This document shows, in pieces, positions 48,570-59,205 of a stretch of 64,000 nucleotides of DNA. This stretch comes from Paragonimus skrjabini miyazakii (taxonomy: Eukaryota; Platyhelminthes; Trematoda; Plagiorchiida; Troglotrematidae). Position 1 is the first letter of the stretch. Every line of letters starts with the position of its first letter. The notes under the pieces are model-generated. The model was not told the DNA's origin. It saw only the letters and a program-made list of their open reading frames with translations, and ran no database searches. Both the position numbers and the translations under genes were made by a program. The stretch lies in contig JTDE01000136.1 in assembly GCA_014338405.1 (NCBI GenBank), positions 182,229-246,228 of the forward strand. Direction: 5' to 3'.

Positions 48570-51030
48570 AAATTATCTGTTTTATGTAAATGAGATTGCG
48601 CCCGTTGACTTGGAAAAATACAAAATCAATGCCCGAAGAAATGTACACAAACTACTGTCAGAAAATTAGCTGGAGATATTTTTTTGATCAACGTCTTACT
48701 CATTTATGTGCCTTGGTTTTGTCCTTGTTAGAGCCCATCGGCAAGTCATATGCGTCTTAATCACTGCGCCAATGACCTCACAGTTGATAACCTGATTGCA
48801 TCAAAAGTCCTACAATGTGGTTTCTTATCAATTCAACTACAGTTTTAATGATAAATTAATGCAGTTCAAACACCAAGCACTCTATCTCAATTTTTGCCAT
48901 AAAGCATATTAACGAAGGTTAATTACTTGACGGGTACGACCAAAGCTTAGTTTCCGAAGTTAAATGCTGCTGTGATTTGAAAAAAACTGAATTCGAATAA
49001 ACAACGCAGTTAAAACTTAAAATTGCCATACGGAGTTATCACTGTTGAAATGCTGTTACGACAAATGTTTGAAGTTTGTATGCTGTCACAACAAAGTACC
49101 TATGGTATTGTGTTGATCTACATCTTTGACTGAACGATGCTCGAATTGAAGTACCTCAGACCACATTCGAGTAGATTTGAGAAACCGATTGACTTATGCA
49201 TGAACCGATATGTATAGCGGGATACCAGACTGTACTCACCATCGAAAACACTGACATCTCGCAAATTGCTTCCTCAGATTATATTTGATCGGAATGTAGT
49301 AAGTTCAGCCTATTTGTTTTCTAATCACCGTTATGAAAAGCTACACATGACGAAATTATAACGGCAGCATACTCCATATAAGCTATGCATTATCTACTGC
49401 AACAAATCTTACCAGCCAAAATGCCCATAAATTGATCAGGATTGGTACCTTACTAGGAATGTACAGACCATTAAATACCGCCCGCGGTCGGATTGCAATT
49501 AAGTTCACGTTTTTTAATTTATCAACGAGTCACCAACTGAAATCATGAGAGGTTTTTAGAATTTCTTTTGATTCTGCAACCGACTGATTGGCTGGTATAT
49601 AAATGATAGAGAATGGTGTATCGTTAGTTAACATAATGGGGACGTCTGGTTGACTTTCAGTACCGAATCAACATTAAATAATCTCATCGATCCCTATTCT
49701 AAGTACGAGTGTAAAGAGAAATGAAACTACGATTGAGCTGATGAGATCAACTGAAAATGGATAATAGGCACGAGGAGCAAACAAGTAGGGCTAGGAGTAA
49801 ACTTATCTCATATCACCAGTGGATACTGTGTTCACTGGTTGCACACTGATAAAAATGGCAGATTTACTAGTATTTGTAAAATGTCCCAAAAGGATAAAAA
49901 AGAACGTTTACTTCATCGCTTGTCAACAGAACAATTCTGAAAGTTTGTAAAAAACAGTTTCTTAGTCAAGTAGAAGACAATTTGCTTATCAAACAAACCA
50001 GCGATTTCAAGATTTCCTAAATCCGTTCTATTTACTGGTCCCTTGGAAAAATGTTTTCCTGGTACACAACGAGGCATTTGGTCAGCAATATATTTGCCAG
50101 GCTCAATAAAAACATCGCCTTCTATCTTTGTTATTCTAACGCTCTAGTTTTCTCAAGATTTGAATGTGGTTAGTTAACATTTCTTTCTGCTACGTATACA
50201 AAATGTGCTTTTATTTATTTGCGTTAAGACCGAAGACTTGTTTTAAATCGTAAAAATCCAAACAAAAAACAATTACGTTGTAAAATTTTATTGCTAAATC
50301 AGTGTGATGGTCATCATGTAGGAAATGAAGACCTAAACCTGAAAATGTTTGTCTTTTTCACTCGATCTCGATGTAAGTGATCACTATTTCTAGTGTCATT
50401 TGATTTCCGAATTAGGCCAGAATAAACTATCGTCTAATCAACGTTTGTCTGTCTACTGTAGTGAGTTCAGTCCTACCTCTAACATTTTTGAGACTGTCGA
50501 CAGTTCTGCACGTCATAATCGTCATCGGTTTTCTTGGTGTTGCCTGCTTTATTTTCGGTCACTGTTTACATGGCTCTTCTCCTGTTGTAGATTTTCCGGA
50601 CAACATCCTTGATCTGTTTGTGTTGTGCACTTTGACTTTTATTCTACTTGGTGGTATCTTGTTAGTTTAACTGTATACATATTTATGCTGCAGGTACTTG
50701 ATAATTTTCAGTAAATGTGCCCACAAGGTAATGTCTTATTCTTCACATCCGTACTAAGTCAGTTTATTTCTGACTAACTCGACAAATTTTAACCTTCCAA
50801 CTGCGCGACCGTGTTTACACAGTAGGAATATATGTATATATGTCTCAGTAATAATGCAATAGCTGTTGAGTTGAAGAAATATTTACTTGAAAAACTTAGG
50901 GTGTTCTTTCCTGTTCATTACTGTTCACAGTCTTCTCCTTCTGTACTTGGATACGTATATATATATGTGAATGAAGAGAGATTTTTCACGTCGTGTTGCT
51001 CTAAATTAATGGGTTTCTAACCACATACCT
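48570..51030. other. Intergenic, nothing firmly recognised
   Basis: A hydrophobic frame of about 69 codons (50461-50670, +) overlaps another open frame, and neither has splice support. TA-rich microsatellite-like stretches begin at about 50.95 kb. Confidence 0.35.
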
Positions 51031-51031
51031 A

Positions 51032-51111
51032 TACTCGTCCGGCGAACCGGATAATAGCATATACATATATGTATATACGTACACGCTTCTGTCCGGTCCA
51101 CCGGATGAGTA
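51032..51111. repeat. Hairpin-forming inverted repeat with AT palindrome core
   Basis: Left arm 51032-51050 (TACTCGTCCGGCGAACCGG) and right arm 51093-51111 (CCGGTCCACCGGATGAGTA) are inverted copies, 16 of 19 matching. The loop contains an 18-bp perfect palindrome, ATATACATATATGTATAT, at 51059-51076. It could be a small foldback element or simply a stable cruciform. No target-site duplication is evident. Confidence 0.7.
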
Positions 51112-51967
51112 TGTAATTAAAAGCACATCTATATGAAGCAGTAAAGTTTCTCACCTATTATAATAGGATTAATCCAATCCAATGTTTAAGCGATTCGATT
51201 TGGTTTAGACATCGCTCGTGATAATTTTCAGTTCGTTGCTAGTTTTCCCGTTATCAACTGCCCGGTTTTGACGATGAAGCGAAGTTGTTTGTTCCGAATT
51301 GGACATCTTAAATAGAGTAATTCAGGGCTACGACCTCAAGAATGGTTTTGCAAGATAGTTTCTGGAAGGAACGCTGCTATGAACATGTCGAATGTGTGCA
51401 CATAATTGTTGGCTGTTCATTGGAAAAGGTGAACCAGTATGTTGTTTTTCTTTCAAATGATCGCTGTGTGCTTCATCAGAACGTTTACATTTATTCTGCC
51501 AAGGCAAATGGTCCTATTTGACGGTAATCTGAATAAAGTCTTTCAAGGTCTGAGGTAGGTTTTCCTAAATAAGTGAGAATGCCTTCAGCTTTTTCCGACG
51601 GACGTCGATTTTAACTGGTTCTTGTAAATCTTGAACGTTAAAGTAACTAGTTGCTGCCTACTACGATTCTTTGTCAGTTTCTGGATGCGCCTTCTAGTAT
51701 GGTATGCACAAGTTCTGTCGGAGGTGTTGCCGCGTTTGCCGTCAGAACGCAATTCTGAATTGTTTACCACGGAAGAATTATCGGCGAGCCCATAGGATAC
51801 TACAGAATGAACAGTTATATATACATATATATAATATCGCGCAACAGGTTAATGATTTCTGCGCTTTCAATATACAGATAAGTTCTAGTTGAGGGTTATG
51901 GACGGGAGTTAACAGAACAGTTACTGTGTTTCCTATGCAGACGATGTGGCAGTCTGACCTTCATTTG

Positions 51968-52257
51968 GAAGCAAATGTCGTTGAGGGTTCACATATGATA
52001 ATTTGGTCGTGCCTGATGTGAGGTCACTGGCACAGTGCTCAACACGGTTGCCATATGAAAGGGTGGCCGGAGTTCTAATCTCGCCCGTGCCAGGAATATG
52101 TATTACTGAATAGCCCTAACAAGAGCCAAACTCAAGCCTGTTGCTTCTTTTTAAAACGGGTTGACTGGAAAGTGAATGGCAATGCAACAACTGCAATCAG
52201 TTTCAGGTGATGTTCAATTTATATGGAAACTACAATCCCGCACTACTCATCAGAAAC
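51968..52257 (+). mobile_element. tRNA-derived SINE, family A
   Basis: Full length: GTTGAGGGTTCACATATGAT, CGTGCCTGATGTGAGG, box A GGCACAGTGCT, box B GGAGTTCTAATCTC, GGTTGACTGGAAAGTG, CTGCAATCAGTTTCAGGTGA and CACTACTCATCAG. Both promoter boxes carry substitutions. Confidence 0.8.
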
Positions 52258-52699
52258 GGACACTTATAAGACCAAAACGTATTTTTCTCTCATACGCACT
52301 AGACTCTAATCCAGGTGCTGGTGGGTACAGTTACAATATGAGAAATCGCAAAATCTATCACGGTGTGGACACAAAGACCCACTGTTAGTAATCAGGAAAC
52401 AAGATGACAGTACAAATGGTCCTTAGTCAGTATACTTTCAACGTTCAATTTGACTAGCATAGTTATCCGGTTGGGCGCGCGTAAAATGAATCATGGCAGC
52501 AAACAGTCGCACCCTACAAAGATTAGCTTTAGCGGGGCCAAAAGATGTCTGCCGTTCAGTGTCTTCTTAACTTGGTGCGGTGTCAAAGTTGATCATACCC
52601 AACTATCGTTCAATAAACTGTTGAATTGCAACTTGTTAAAGTGAAGCGAATTTGATTAAATCAAAAGTTAAACTGTATTACTGATGAGTAGTTTGGCAA

Positions 52700-52785
52700 A
52701 TCTGACAATTTAGAAGGAATCTGACTGTTTGTCACTGGTTCGAATCCAGTTGAAACTCAACTTTTTCACAATTGGATATATTCAT
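52700..52785 (+). mobile_element. SINE family B, 3' fragment
   Basis: Matches the family B box B region and tail: CTGTTTGTCACTGGTTCGAA, TCCAGTTGAAACTCAACTTT, TTCACAATTGG, against TGTTTCTGTCGCTGGTTCGA, CAGCAGAAGCTCTGACTTTC and CACAGTTGG at 61 kb. Confidence 0.5.
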
Positions 52786-52896
52786 TAGGGTTAAATATTG
52801 ACAGATCGGTTGTAAATTCTTGTATACCACATTTGGAGACGATATGTTTTTTCAAACATATTAATTGAAATGGTCGACGAATCGAATCCAAGAATG

Positions 52897-53241
52897 TTAA
52901 TAAAAAATGAAACGAAATCCAGTTGCTTTCCGTGATACACTGAATGAACTTAGTATTTTCTGTGTGTTTTTATGCACTCTGTGATGACGAGCAAATAACC
53001 TGAGGGTTCGATTTGTCTGCGTCGTATGGGGCAAATAAGAAAGGATTAGGCGTTGAGACAAAACATGTACTTTTGGTTTGTACGGACAACATAGGGCTTT
53101 TGTCAGTCCGTTCCGGTGGATGATACCGTGCTTTAACGGCAGGTAGTCAAGCTCTTGTAATACATTCCGTGCACACGTACACAAACGCGTCGTAGAATGT
53201 GACCACAATTCAGTTGCCTGGTCTTGAGTGGGATGAGTCAT
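52897..53241 (-). CDS. Frame with kinase-catalytic-loop-like motif
   Basis: A minus frame of 114 codons contains NVLQELDYLPLKHGIIHRNG, followed by KVHVLSQRLILSYL. The first part matches the alpha-E helix and catalytic loop of protein kinases (L-x-x-L-x-YL-x-x-x-GI-IHRD), with Asn in place of the catalytic Asp. The second sits where the beta-7/8 strands would be, but no DFG follows. This is what one would expect of a pseudokinase exon (STRAD-like, inference) or of a decayed kinase. No flanking kinase subdomains were found. The frame starts 56 bp from the ATG of the divergently oriented gene at 53.3 kb. Confidence 0.35.
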   Translation of the reverse strand: MTHPTQDQATELWSHSTTRLCTCARNVLQELDYLPLKHGIIHRNGLTKALCCPYKPKVHVLSQRLILSYLPHTTQTNRTLRLFARHHRVHKNTQKILSSFSVSRKATGFRFIFY

Positions 53242-53297
53242 TTTAGGCGTGTGTCATTGCCATATTGTGTCGGTCGGAGTGACTATCGACGGGAATA

Positions 53298-54344
53298 ATG
53301 ACGATTGACTGTTTGCGTTCCTTATCAGTGTTCCTTATTTGCACCACAATTTCGCAGATTGTTGAAATTGTGTGCGTTGTGTGCGCAATCTTCCGCATAA
53401 CGACTTTGGTGCAAGTCAGGTAAGTACTGTACTTTATGGACACAGTGAGGGGAATTTTCACCTTGTTTTCGTCGTGGTAGAGGATTGCTTGGCGCTACTA
53501 TAAAGGATTTGCTGACTTCCGCATGAATTTGAGCGGTATACTTCGCAAAAAGTTGATCGCAGTTACTACCACTGATGTGGCAGACAGCCGTATCAACCTT
53601 GTTGGTTCATTTCAATACCATGTACTCCATGAATCAAACTCGCTATCTGTAAATGAGGATCAGAAGGAAGTTTAGCCATGTGATTGAGATCACCGGATCA
53701 CAAATGGTGAGTAAGTTCCTTTTCTTTGTTGTTATACTTCCCTTCCTTTCTTCCTTTCCATTCAGGTTGCGGGTTCGAGCCATTGTTGTACACGGTGCTG
53801 GTGAGATACAACAAGTTAGAAACAACTCACCACTACTTTGCTGGTGGCTATTGGAACCATATATTTAAAACAGCCTCTCTGAAGCCTTACCGGGACTGTG
53901 GTGGACGCTTGCTCATTTACAATTCAACAACAAATCAGCTGATCAACTGTGGTCAACGAGAAAAGAGAACCAAGGCAAGTGTGATATTAAAGCCCATACA
54001 TCAGCTATTGTTTTCACTTAGTCTGTGGCAGCAGCGTTAATGACACTAGGCAACTAACCAAATATTTGGACTCAACAATGCGGTCTAACTTGATAGTAGG
54101 TTTGCTGAACAATGTTTGATGCAGGGCACCGTTTCAGTCACACTTGAGTTGCAACAGTTCTGAATTGAATCTACGAACTCAATACCATCATGACTTGGAG
54201 GTGAGGAACGTACCGTCCACTCGTCCATTACCAGTCCAAGTGTATCACTATGAACGTACAGCTGCCATCACCGACATTTCACGTCAAAGGGATGAAAGAC
54301 AATCTTTATTTGCGTCCATCAGAAATTCCTATCTATGCTGCTGA
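53298..54344 (+). CDS. Multi-exon gene, about 241 aa, unrecognised membrane or secreted protein
   Basis: Phase-compatible exons: 53298-53419, 53483-53648, 53689-53710, 53766-53974, 54138-54344. Splice sites: CAG|GTAAGT with GTAGAG|G (63 nt); TCT|GTAAAT with TTGAG (40 nt); TGA|GTAAGT with a pyrimidine-rich CATTCAG (55 nt); AAG|GCAAGT with GTTTCAG (163 nt, a textbook GC-AG intron). ATG 53298 has an in-frame TGA upstream. The protein starts with a hydrophobic stretch (SLSVFLICTT...CVVCAIF, about residues 8-35), then IAWRYYKGFADFRMNLSGIL, FQYHVLHESNSLS, VRYNKLETTHHYFAGGYWNH, YRDCGGRLLIYNSTTNQL, and a charged end (TDISRQRDERQS). N-x-S/T sites and cysteines after the hydrophobic part suggest an exported or type II membrane protein (inference). 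If the 40-nt intron is not spliced, exons 2-3 merge to 53706, still in phase, but with TAG 53673 and TGA 53685, i.e. a pseudogene. AATAAA at 54712. Confidence 0.6.
53975..54137 (+). other. GC-AG intron
   Basis: The donor AAG|GCAAGT matches the known consensus of GC-AG introns exactly. The acceptor CACCGTTTCAG joins a frame of matching phase. The intron is 163 nt. Inferred from sequence only. Confidence 0.55.
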
Positions 54345-54770
54345 TGGGAATGGAATTTCCGATTACTGGATTGTGAAAGGATCGAGTTAGTTACTACATC
54401 ATCAACGTAACCCTAGATCAAACCAAACGAGGTGTCGCATTTGTGTATACGTACAGTTCAGAAAGATCTACCACATAACCGCAATGTTTAGCTGAGTTTC
54501 CAATCCACTCATGAGTAGCACGAACCATTGGCTTTATCTTGCCTCCCGCTGTAGACGAATATAACTGTTATATGTTCTGACTGTATAACTGTGATATTTG
54601 ATCCGGACTAAAAATGTGCCCACTAATGCAAGTGAACCGGAACTCGTTTTTTAAGCTAATGGCTATGACCGAGTGTACGCAGGTAGAATGCATAAACAGA
54701 TATCTGCAATTAATAAATAAATTGAGAATAACACAACGTTTTGAGCAAGTTTTAATACTCTACGTTTCAA

Positions 54771-55201
54771 TCATCTTGGATGGCCTACTTCAGGAGTGTT
54801 GTAATCGAAATCACACATGTTAAACACGATGCACAAACTGTTTGACTTCATTCGTACAAGGTTTGTTGCGGATATCTCACAAAATGTCTGCAATTTTTGT
54901 AGCAAACATTGTGAAGATTTTGTTGCCGTGTAAGAATTTTCTGGTCTTCGCTGTTGCATCAACGGCTTGTAGAGAAGCGCCTCAAGAAAACTGATTTGGT
55001 TTGTCTCCGTTGTCCTAACGTCGTCTGCTGCTAGGCTGACTTTCCTCCCCCTAGTTGCATAACCATTCTGGCCAACCTGTTCTAGATTGCCTGTACTCAC
55101 AAATAAACGCAGGTCAAACCGCTCACTACTATCAGATTTGGTTTGGATTGCATTATACACTGTCGATGACTTGTCGTTGCTACAGTATGTTTGGAAGCTG
55201 T
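54771..55201 (-). CDS. Candidate exon (143 codons), unrecognised
   Basis: This is the longest open frame of the window. It has no ATG near its start, as expected for an internal or terminal exon. The acceptor AACGCACGTAG (exon from 55201) is followed by DSFQTYCSNDKSSTVYNAIQ, RFDLRLFVSTGNLEQVGQNG, RKVSLAADDVRTTETNQISF, LEALLYKPLMQQRRPENSYT and a cysteine-containing end before TGA at 54771-54773. Composition is Ser/Thr/Gln-rich and hydrophilic. A plus-strand frame overlaps but runs into a SINE, so minus is preferred. No family recognised. It lies tail to tail with the 53.3-54.3 kb gene. Confidence 0.42.
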
Positions 55202-55384
55202 CTACGTGCGTTAATAAACGCAATTAGTTTCGTAGACAACGAGATTGTTTTAAATCAAACTTCATCCATACATTACCGCAGCCTTTGCTTTTGCCAAGGT
55301 CGTTCAGCTAGTCCACTTTTAAAGGATGTACGAAACTCGATCCTGCAAGTTGTGCATCATTCATTCAAGGTTGTGGTTTGTATA

Positions 55385-55595
55385 TCAGCTGTGTATGTAC
55401 TGTGGTTGTATGTAACACACTAGTCTCATGAGTGACGGGGTCAGCGTGTGAAATCCGATCTAGACAAGGATATGCTCTACCAACGTGCTCTACTAATAGC
55501 AAAACTCCAGTCTGGTGCTTTCATTTCGGAGTGATCAGTTGGGTGGCTTATCTGAATGCAAGAGCTGCGATCAAGTGTGAGTGATGCTTAGTTTT
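55385..55595 (+). mobile_element. SINE family A, diverged
   Basis: Landmarks: AGTCTCATGAGTGACGGG, GAAATCCGATC (box B region), ATGCTCTACCAACG, AGCAAAACTCCAGTCTGGTG, CTTTCATTTCGGAGTGATCA, AAGAGCTGCGATCAAGTGTG and AGTGATGCTTAG. Box A is not recognisable. Confidence 0.6.
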
Positions 55596-56000
55596 TGTAC
55601 TTTCGATAGGTTTTAGAGAAAACAATCAATGCTGAGAAAAAAACTTACCAGAAAAACTTTATGGAATAAAGCAGTGGGCGAGGTCAAATGGGTTATAAAA
55701 AATATATCCTAATAGTTTTGCATCTTCAACGGGGACCGTATGGGGGACGGCCTGATACACAAGGTGAAGTCTATCACAATTTGTACTCATGCGCTCACGT
55801 CACTTAGCCTAGCTCAGAGAACCAGTTTTCCTAAGTCGTGGAGCACTGTTTCATACTACTTCGTTTCCCACATTGGACACCAGTTTACTTGCAGTTTCAA
55901 TGACGTTTACGTACACAGCAATATATCGGCAACTATTGCCTCGAGTGACTGAACACACCTTGAAATGGCGAATAGAATTTCGGACATTTCGATTGTTTAA

Positions 56001-56070
56001 AATTGAGCACCACCCACAATTGAACGCAGTCTCAGCATTCCGACAAACTTCTGTGAGTGAACTGTCCGAA
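56001..56070 (-). mobile_element. SINE family A, 3' fragment, inverted
   Basis: The reverse complement ends GTTCAATTGTGGGTGGTGCTC, corresponding to GATCAATTGTGGGTGATGTTC at 41.19 kb, preceded by a GGAATGCTGAGACTGCG segment equivalent to GGGAATGCGACAGCTGCG. It is 5' truncated. Confidence 0.55.
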
Positions 56071-56329
56071 TGCTGAGGTTGCGATCTGGCGTGGGTAGTA
56101 TTATCATTGAAACGTTTCGGTTAGAACGCTTTGGTTAGAACAACTGAAAACGTATCAACCTCAACCTGGCTAACCAGGTAACCAAAATCTCAGGTCATCT
56201 ACTGCTACACACCACGTGAGATCAGATGACGAAATATGTCCGGGTAGCTCATTCAATATAAGTAGAATGAACCAGAAATTAAACAACTTACGTAAGCAAT
56301 GCTCATCCGAACTAATCAGTTGGCGTTGT

Positions 56330-56557
56330 GCTTACCACAGGGGCCGAAACAACCCGTTGTGTCGCCGTGGTTCGGCCAGATAATAACTCAAGTGGTTGCC
56401 TGCATTGCAAACCACTGCCAGTCCTTAGTCGCCAAACATATATGGGTTCAACGGCTGCGATTAGCGTGGACAGACGAAATTTTGACGTACGCAAGATGTA
56501 TCTCCCCTTTGCTTCCATCATTCGAGATAAACTGAGCCGAGATAACAAAACATGACA
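56330..56557. other. GC-richer island open in three frames
   Basis: Two plus frames and one minus frame stay open across 56.31-56.57 kb. A plus-strand acceptor (GTGCTTACCACAG) precedes it. One plus frame reads RCVAVVRPDNNSSGCLHCKP and YMGSTAAISVDRRNFDVRKM; another reads VVACIANHCQSLVAKHIWVQ and RLRLAWTDEILTYARC. Neither has a recognised domain, and I cannot choose a strand. It is either a real exon of unknown frame or a repeat fragment. Confidence 0.3.
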
Positions 56558-56579
56558 GATTGTAATCAAACTAGTCCAA

Positions 56580-57890
56580 GGAGATAAGAAGATTCATTTC
56601 CCTCAAGTGGTAAAAGCGAATAGGATCTTTAAAGCAGATGTAATGTTATTTGTGGAAACAATGAAAGGTGTGCTGGTGCACACAATGAAAAATAGATTAG
56701 TGTATGATGACAAACATACTAACCTTCTTCTTTTGTCCTAATTCTGTGGTGTCATTGAAGAGTTCGAGTGTATGGCCGACCTTTTTTAGATCATGTTGTG
56801 TCGGCAGCGCCCCTAACTAAGAACATGAGACTACAATCAAAAACAACACTGGGACAGGTACGTTGACTCAGAAACCAAAGTCATTACGCAGAGGTGAGTT
56901 AAGTTACAATTAATTGGATGTGAAATGATTTTTTGAATGCACCTTCTTTAGCCTCTTTTTAGTTGGTTTCGTCAAAAATATCCTGTTTTCGTAACAAGAA
57001 CGGAAAAATTAAACTTATGGAAACCTTATTGATTTGTGAAACTGTTTTAGTTTAACGCTACTTCTGCGATCATTTGATTTTATTTGTTACATTCGGATAG
57101 CCCATCTTAAGAACACCTATATTTTGGAATTTACCGTGGGTGAAGTTCTTCACCAGTAACACAAACTTATCTGGACTGGGTGTTGGATTTCTATATTCGT
57201 ACTAGCTGTCAAACTGCTTTGGAGTCCACAACGCGCATTGTATAGATCTAGTAAGAAACGTGAATAATAAAAGTATTTTGTTGATTAGCATTTAACCAAG
57301 TGACCATTTTTTTGTATCATTCATAACGATTTTTTATTGCGCATTCTACATTATTATCATTCATCCTTTCAGTCAAAGGTTGCAATAAAATCTGGTTGAC
57401 TTTATTCCAAAATACAATAACGTGCATTACAATTATTGACAGACCAGGGTGAGTGAAGCAATCATTAGACAAATAGGGTTGCAAGCAGGTCTGTTCAGCC
57501 GTTTTTTTATTCATTAATTACTCCCCGAGGAGTCTTATGTTGCAGATAACAGTGATATATTGCTTTGTTACGTTAATGACTGAATATTTCCAGATGGTTT
57601 TTTAACAAACACTTTAGAACACAAAGCGGTTGCATCCAGGTCAGATATTGAAGGAATTCACGGCAGCACATGTTTGCAAAATTATTCTGTCAAGGATTTT
57701 ATGATTTACATTCACACATAATTCATTGATCACTGCCAGAATTAACCCTTGATTCTGTATAAGTATATCGAGCATACAGAGTATACAGTGAAAAAACTCA
57801 CACACAATTTGATAAGTCTTCGCCTTCACCATTAAGAAAAAATAGTTGATAGATTATGTAACCGTTATGGTGATCTTTTGCCAAATACTC
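56580..57890. other. AT-rich intergenic, nothing recognised
   Basis: No supported frame, repeat or RNA gene. Confidence 0.45.
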
Positions 57891-57896
57891 CACTAT

Positions 57897-58130
57897 TTGT
57901 GACGATCACTGTCCAAAAGCGAATGTGGTTGAACATTTGCAAAGGATGGATGTGTGGTCATTGACGTACTGTTCAACATGACTGCCATATGAAGGACTGG
58001 CCAAGGTTCGAACCTACGCCGTAGCAAGTACCATGGATACTGATCAACTTTAATGAAGCAAAATGTAAGTGTAGCGTCTCGTTTCAAAAGCCGATGGTTG
58101 GAAAGTTGACCGAAAAGTAACAGTTACGAT
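57897..58130 (+). mobile_element. tRNA-derived SINE, family A
   Basis: Landmarks in order: GACGATCACTGTCC, AAAGCGAATGTGGTTGAACA, ACTGCCATATGAAGGACTGG (after a lost box A), CAAGGTTCGAACCTACGCCG (good box B), AATGAAGCAAAATGTAAGTG, TTTCAAAAGCCGATGGTTGG and GTAACAGTTACGATTA. It shares the GACGATCA...GCGAATGTG 5' part with the 4.8 kb copy, showing that the family extends slightly upstream of GAGCGTTC. Confidence 0.65.
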
Positions 58131-58249
58131 TATTATTGGACGTTTTACATATTTATGCAATCTATAATATTTTCCACTGAAATACAAAGGTGTTTTCTCA
58201 ATGGAGCAAAATATTTCAAGTAGTTTGGTGAACTTTTACTGAAGGGTTG

Positions 58250-58438
58250 TTAAAAATGGACCAAATCCATGAAGGTAGGCAGTCGGCTGTCCATGCCATT
58301 CTGTTTAGGATCAACGCGTGGAGAAAAGTCCCAAACTTCGTAGGTAATTATTGATCCTTGGACCATATCCTGCATGAGTCGCTGTTGGCTGCGGCTGAAC
58401 GACTTGATCACGACATCATCTTTCTTCATATTATTGTT
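58250..58438 (-). CDS. Candidate terminal exon (63 codons), unrecognised
   Basis: A minus-strand acceptor CATGTAATTTACAG (exon from 58438) leads into AAC AAT AAT ATG and a frame reading KKDDVVIKSFSRSQQRLMQD, MVQGSIITYEVWDFSPRVDP, KQNGMDSRLPTFMDLVHF and TAA at 58250-58252. The protein-like composition is strong. The plus strand is also open over part of it (MDQIHEGRQSAVHAILFRIN, with a TAG|GTAATT donor), so strand is not certain. The minus frame is longer and fully bounded. No family recognised. Confidence 0.45.
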   Translation of the reverse strand, partial: NNNMKKDDVVIKSFSRSQQRLMQDMVQGSIITYEVWDFSPRVDPKQNGMDSRLPTFMDLVHF

Positions 58439-59205
58439 CTGTAAATTACATGATTTTTCGGAAGAATTTCCTTAGTGTTGCGACCATTGGTTTAGTTGTA
58501 CTAATCTGCTAGAAGTTTGAAACTATTCACTAAAATTTGAGAAGATTTTTAGTCTCCCTTGTTTATAAAACTCAATTATTTTTTCTGCTAAATGTATGAA
58601 AACGAAGAACGAACCTAGATACGTAAATTCCAGATTGGTTCTTTGCGGAATTTCCACTTTCAAATATCTTTTGATGATACATTTCTTGGATTCAACCGGG
58701 GTTTTTCCACGTTAGTATTGTCTGTGAATCATATTGAATAGGGTAGATGAATTGCAGATTTTCTTCATTACGGTTTGAACGTTAACACGTATAATTGATG
58801 TCACCTAACAGGAAGTAAGTGCATATGTTATATTTATGATTAGTGGTTTAAAGATTTGATATCATATAACGAGTGACTATTTGGGGTATTTTTTGTCTAA
58901 CCTGTAAAGCGACGTTAGTACTGTTTATCAAAACCCGTTCTTGAAAATACTTTACTTGACTGAGTTGAATGAGATGCATTAAGCAAAACAATATCGTTAA
59001 TAAAAGAGTTACTTAAGCATTATACTACGGACAACTCCACGAAGTTCTTTTGATTTACTGATGGAGTCAGTACATTTTAAACTGCTCGGCTTGGAAACAC
59101 TCCTTAATCCAATGTTCATTTGCTGTGAAAGATTTGATGTGTAGCTAATTATATCTCTTTATGTTGTCGTCATTTACATCATTATCACGAAATCTCGTTC
59201 CACAG

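Noticed and set aside
49725..49765. CTGATGA...GAAA, a possible hammerhead ribozyme core
   Set aside because: No stem II hairpin or flanking helices I and III can be formed. Other CTGATGA sites on both strands also lack the GAAA partner.
50461..50670. Small hydrophobic protein
   Set aside because: Hydrophobicity is expected from T-rich DNA; another frame overlaps, and there is no start context or splice support.
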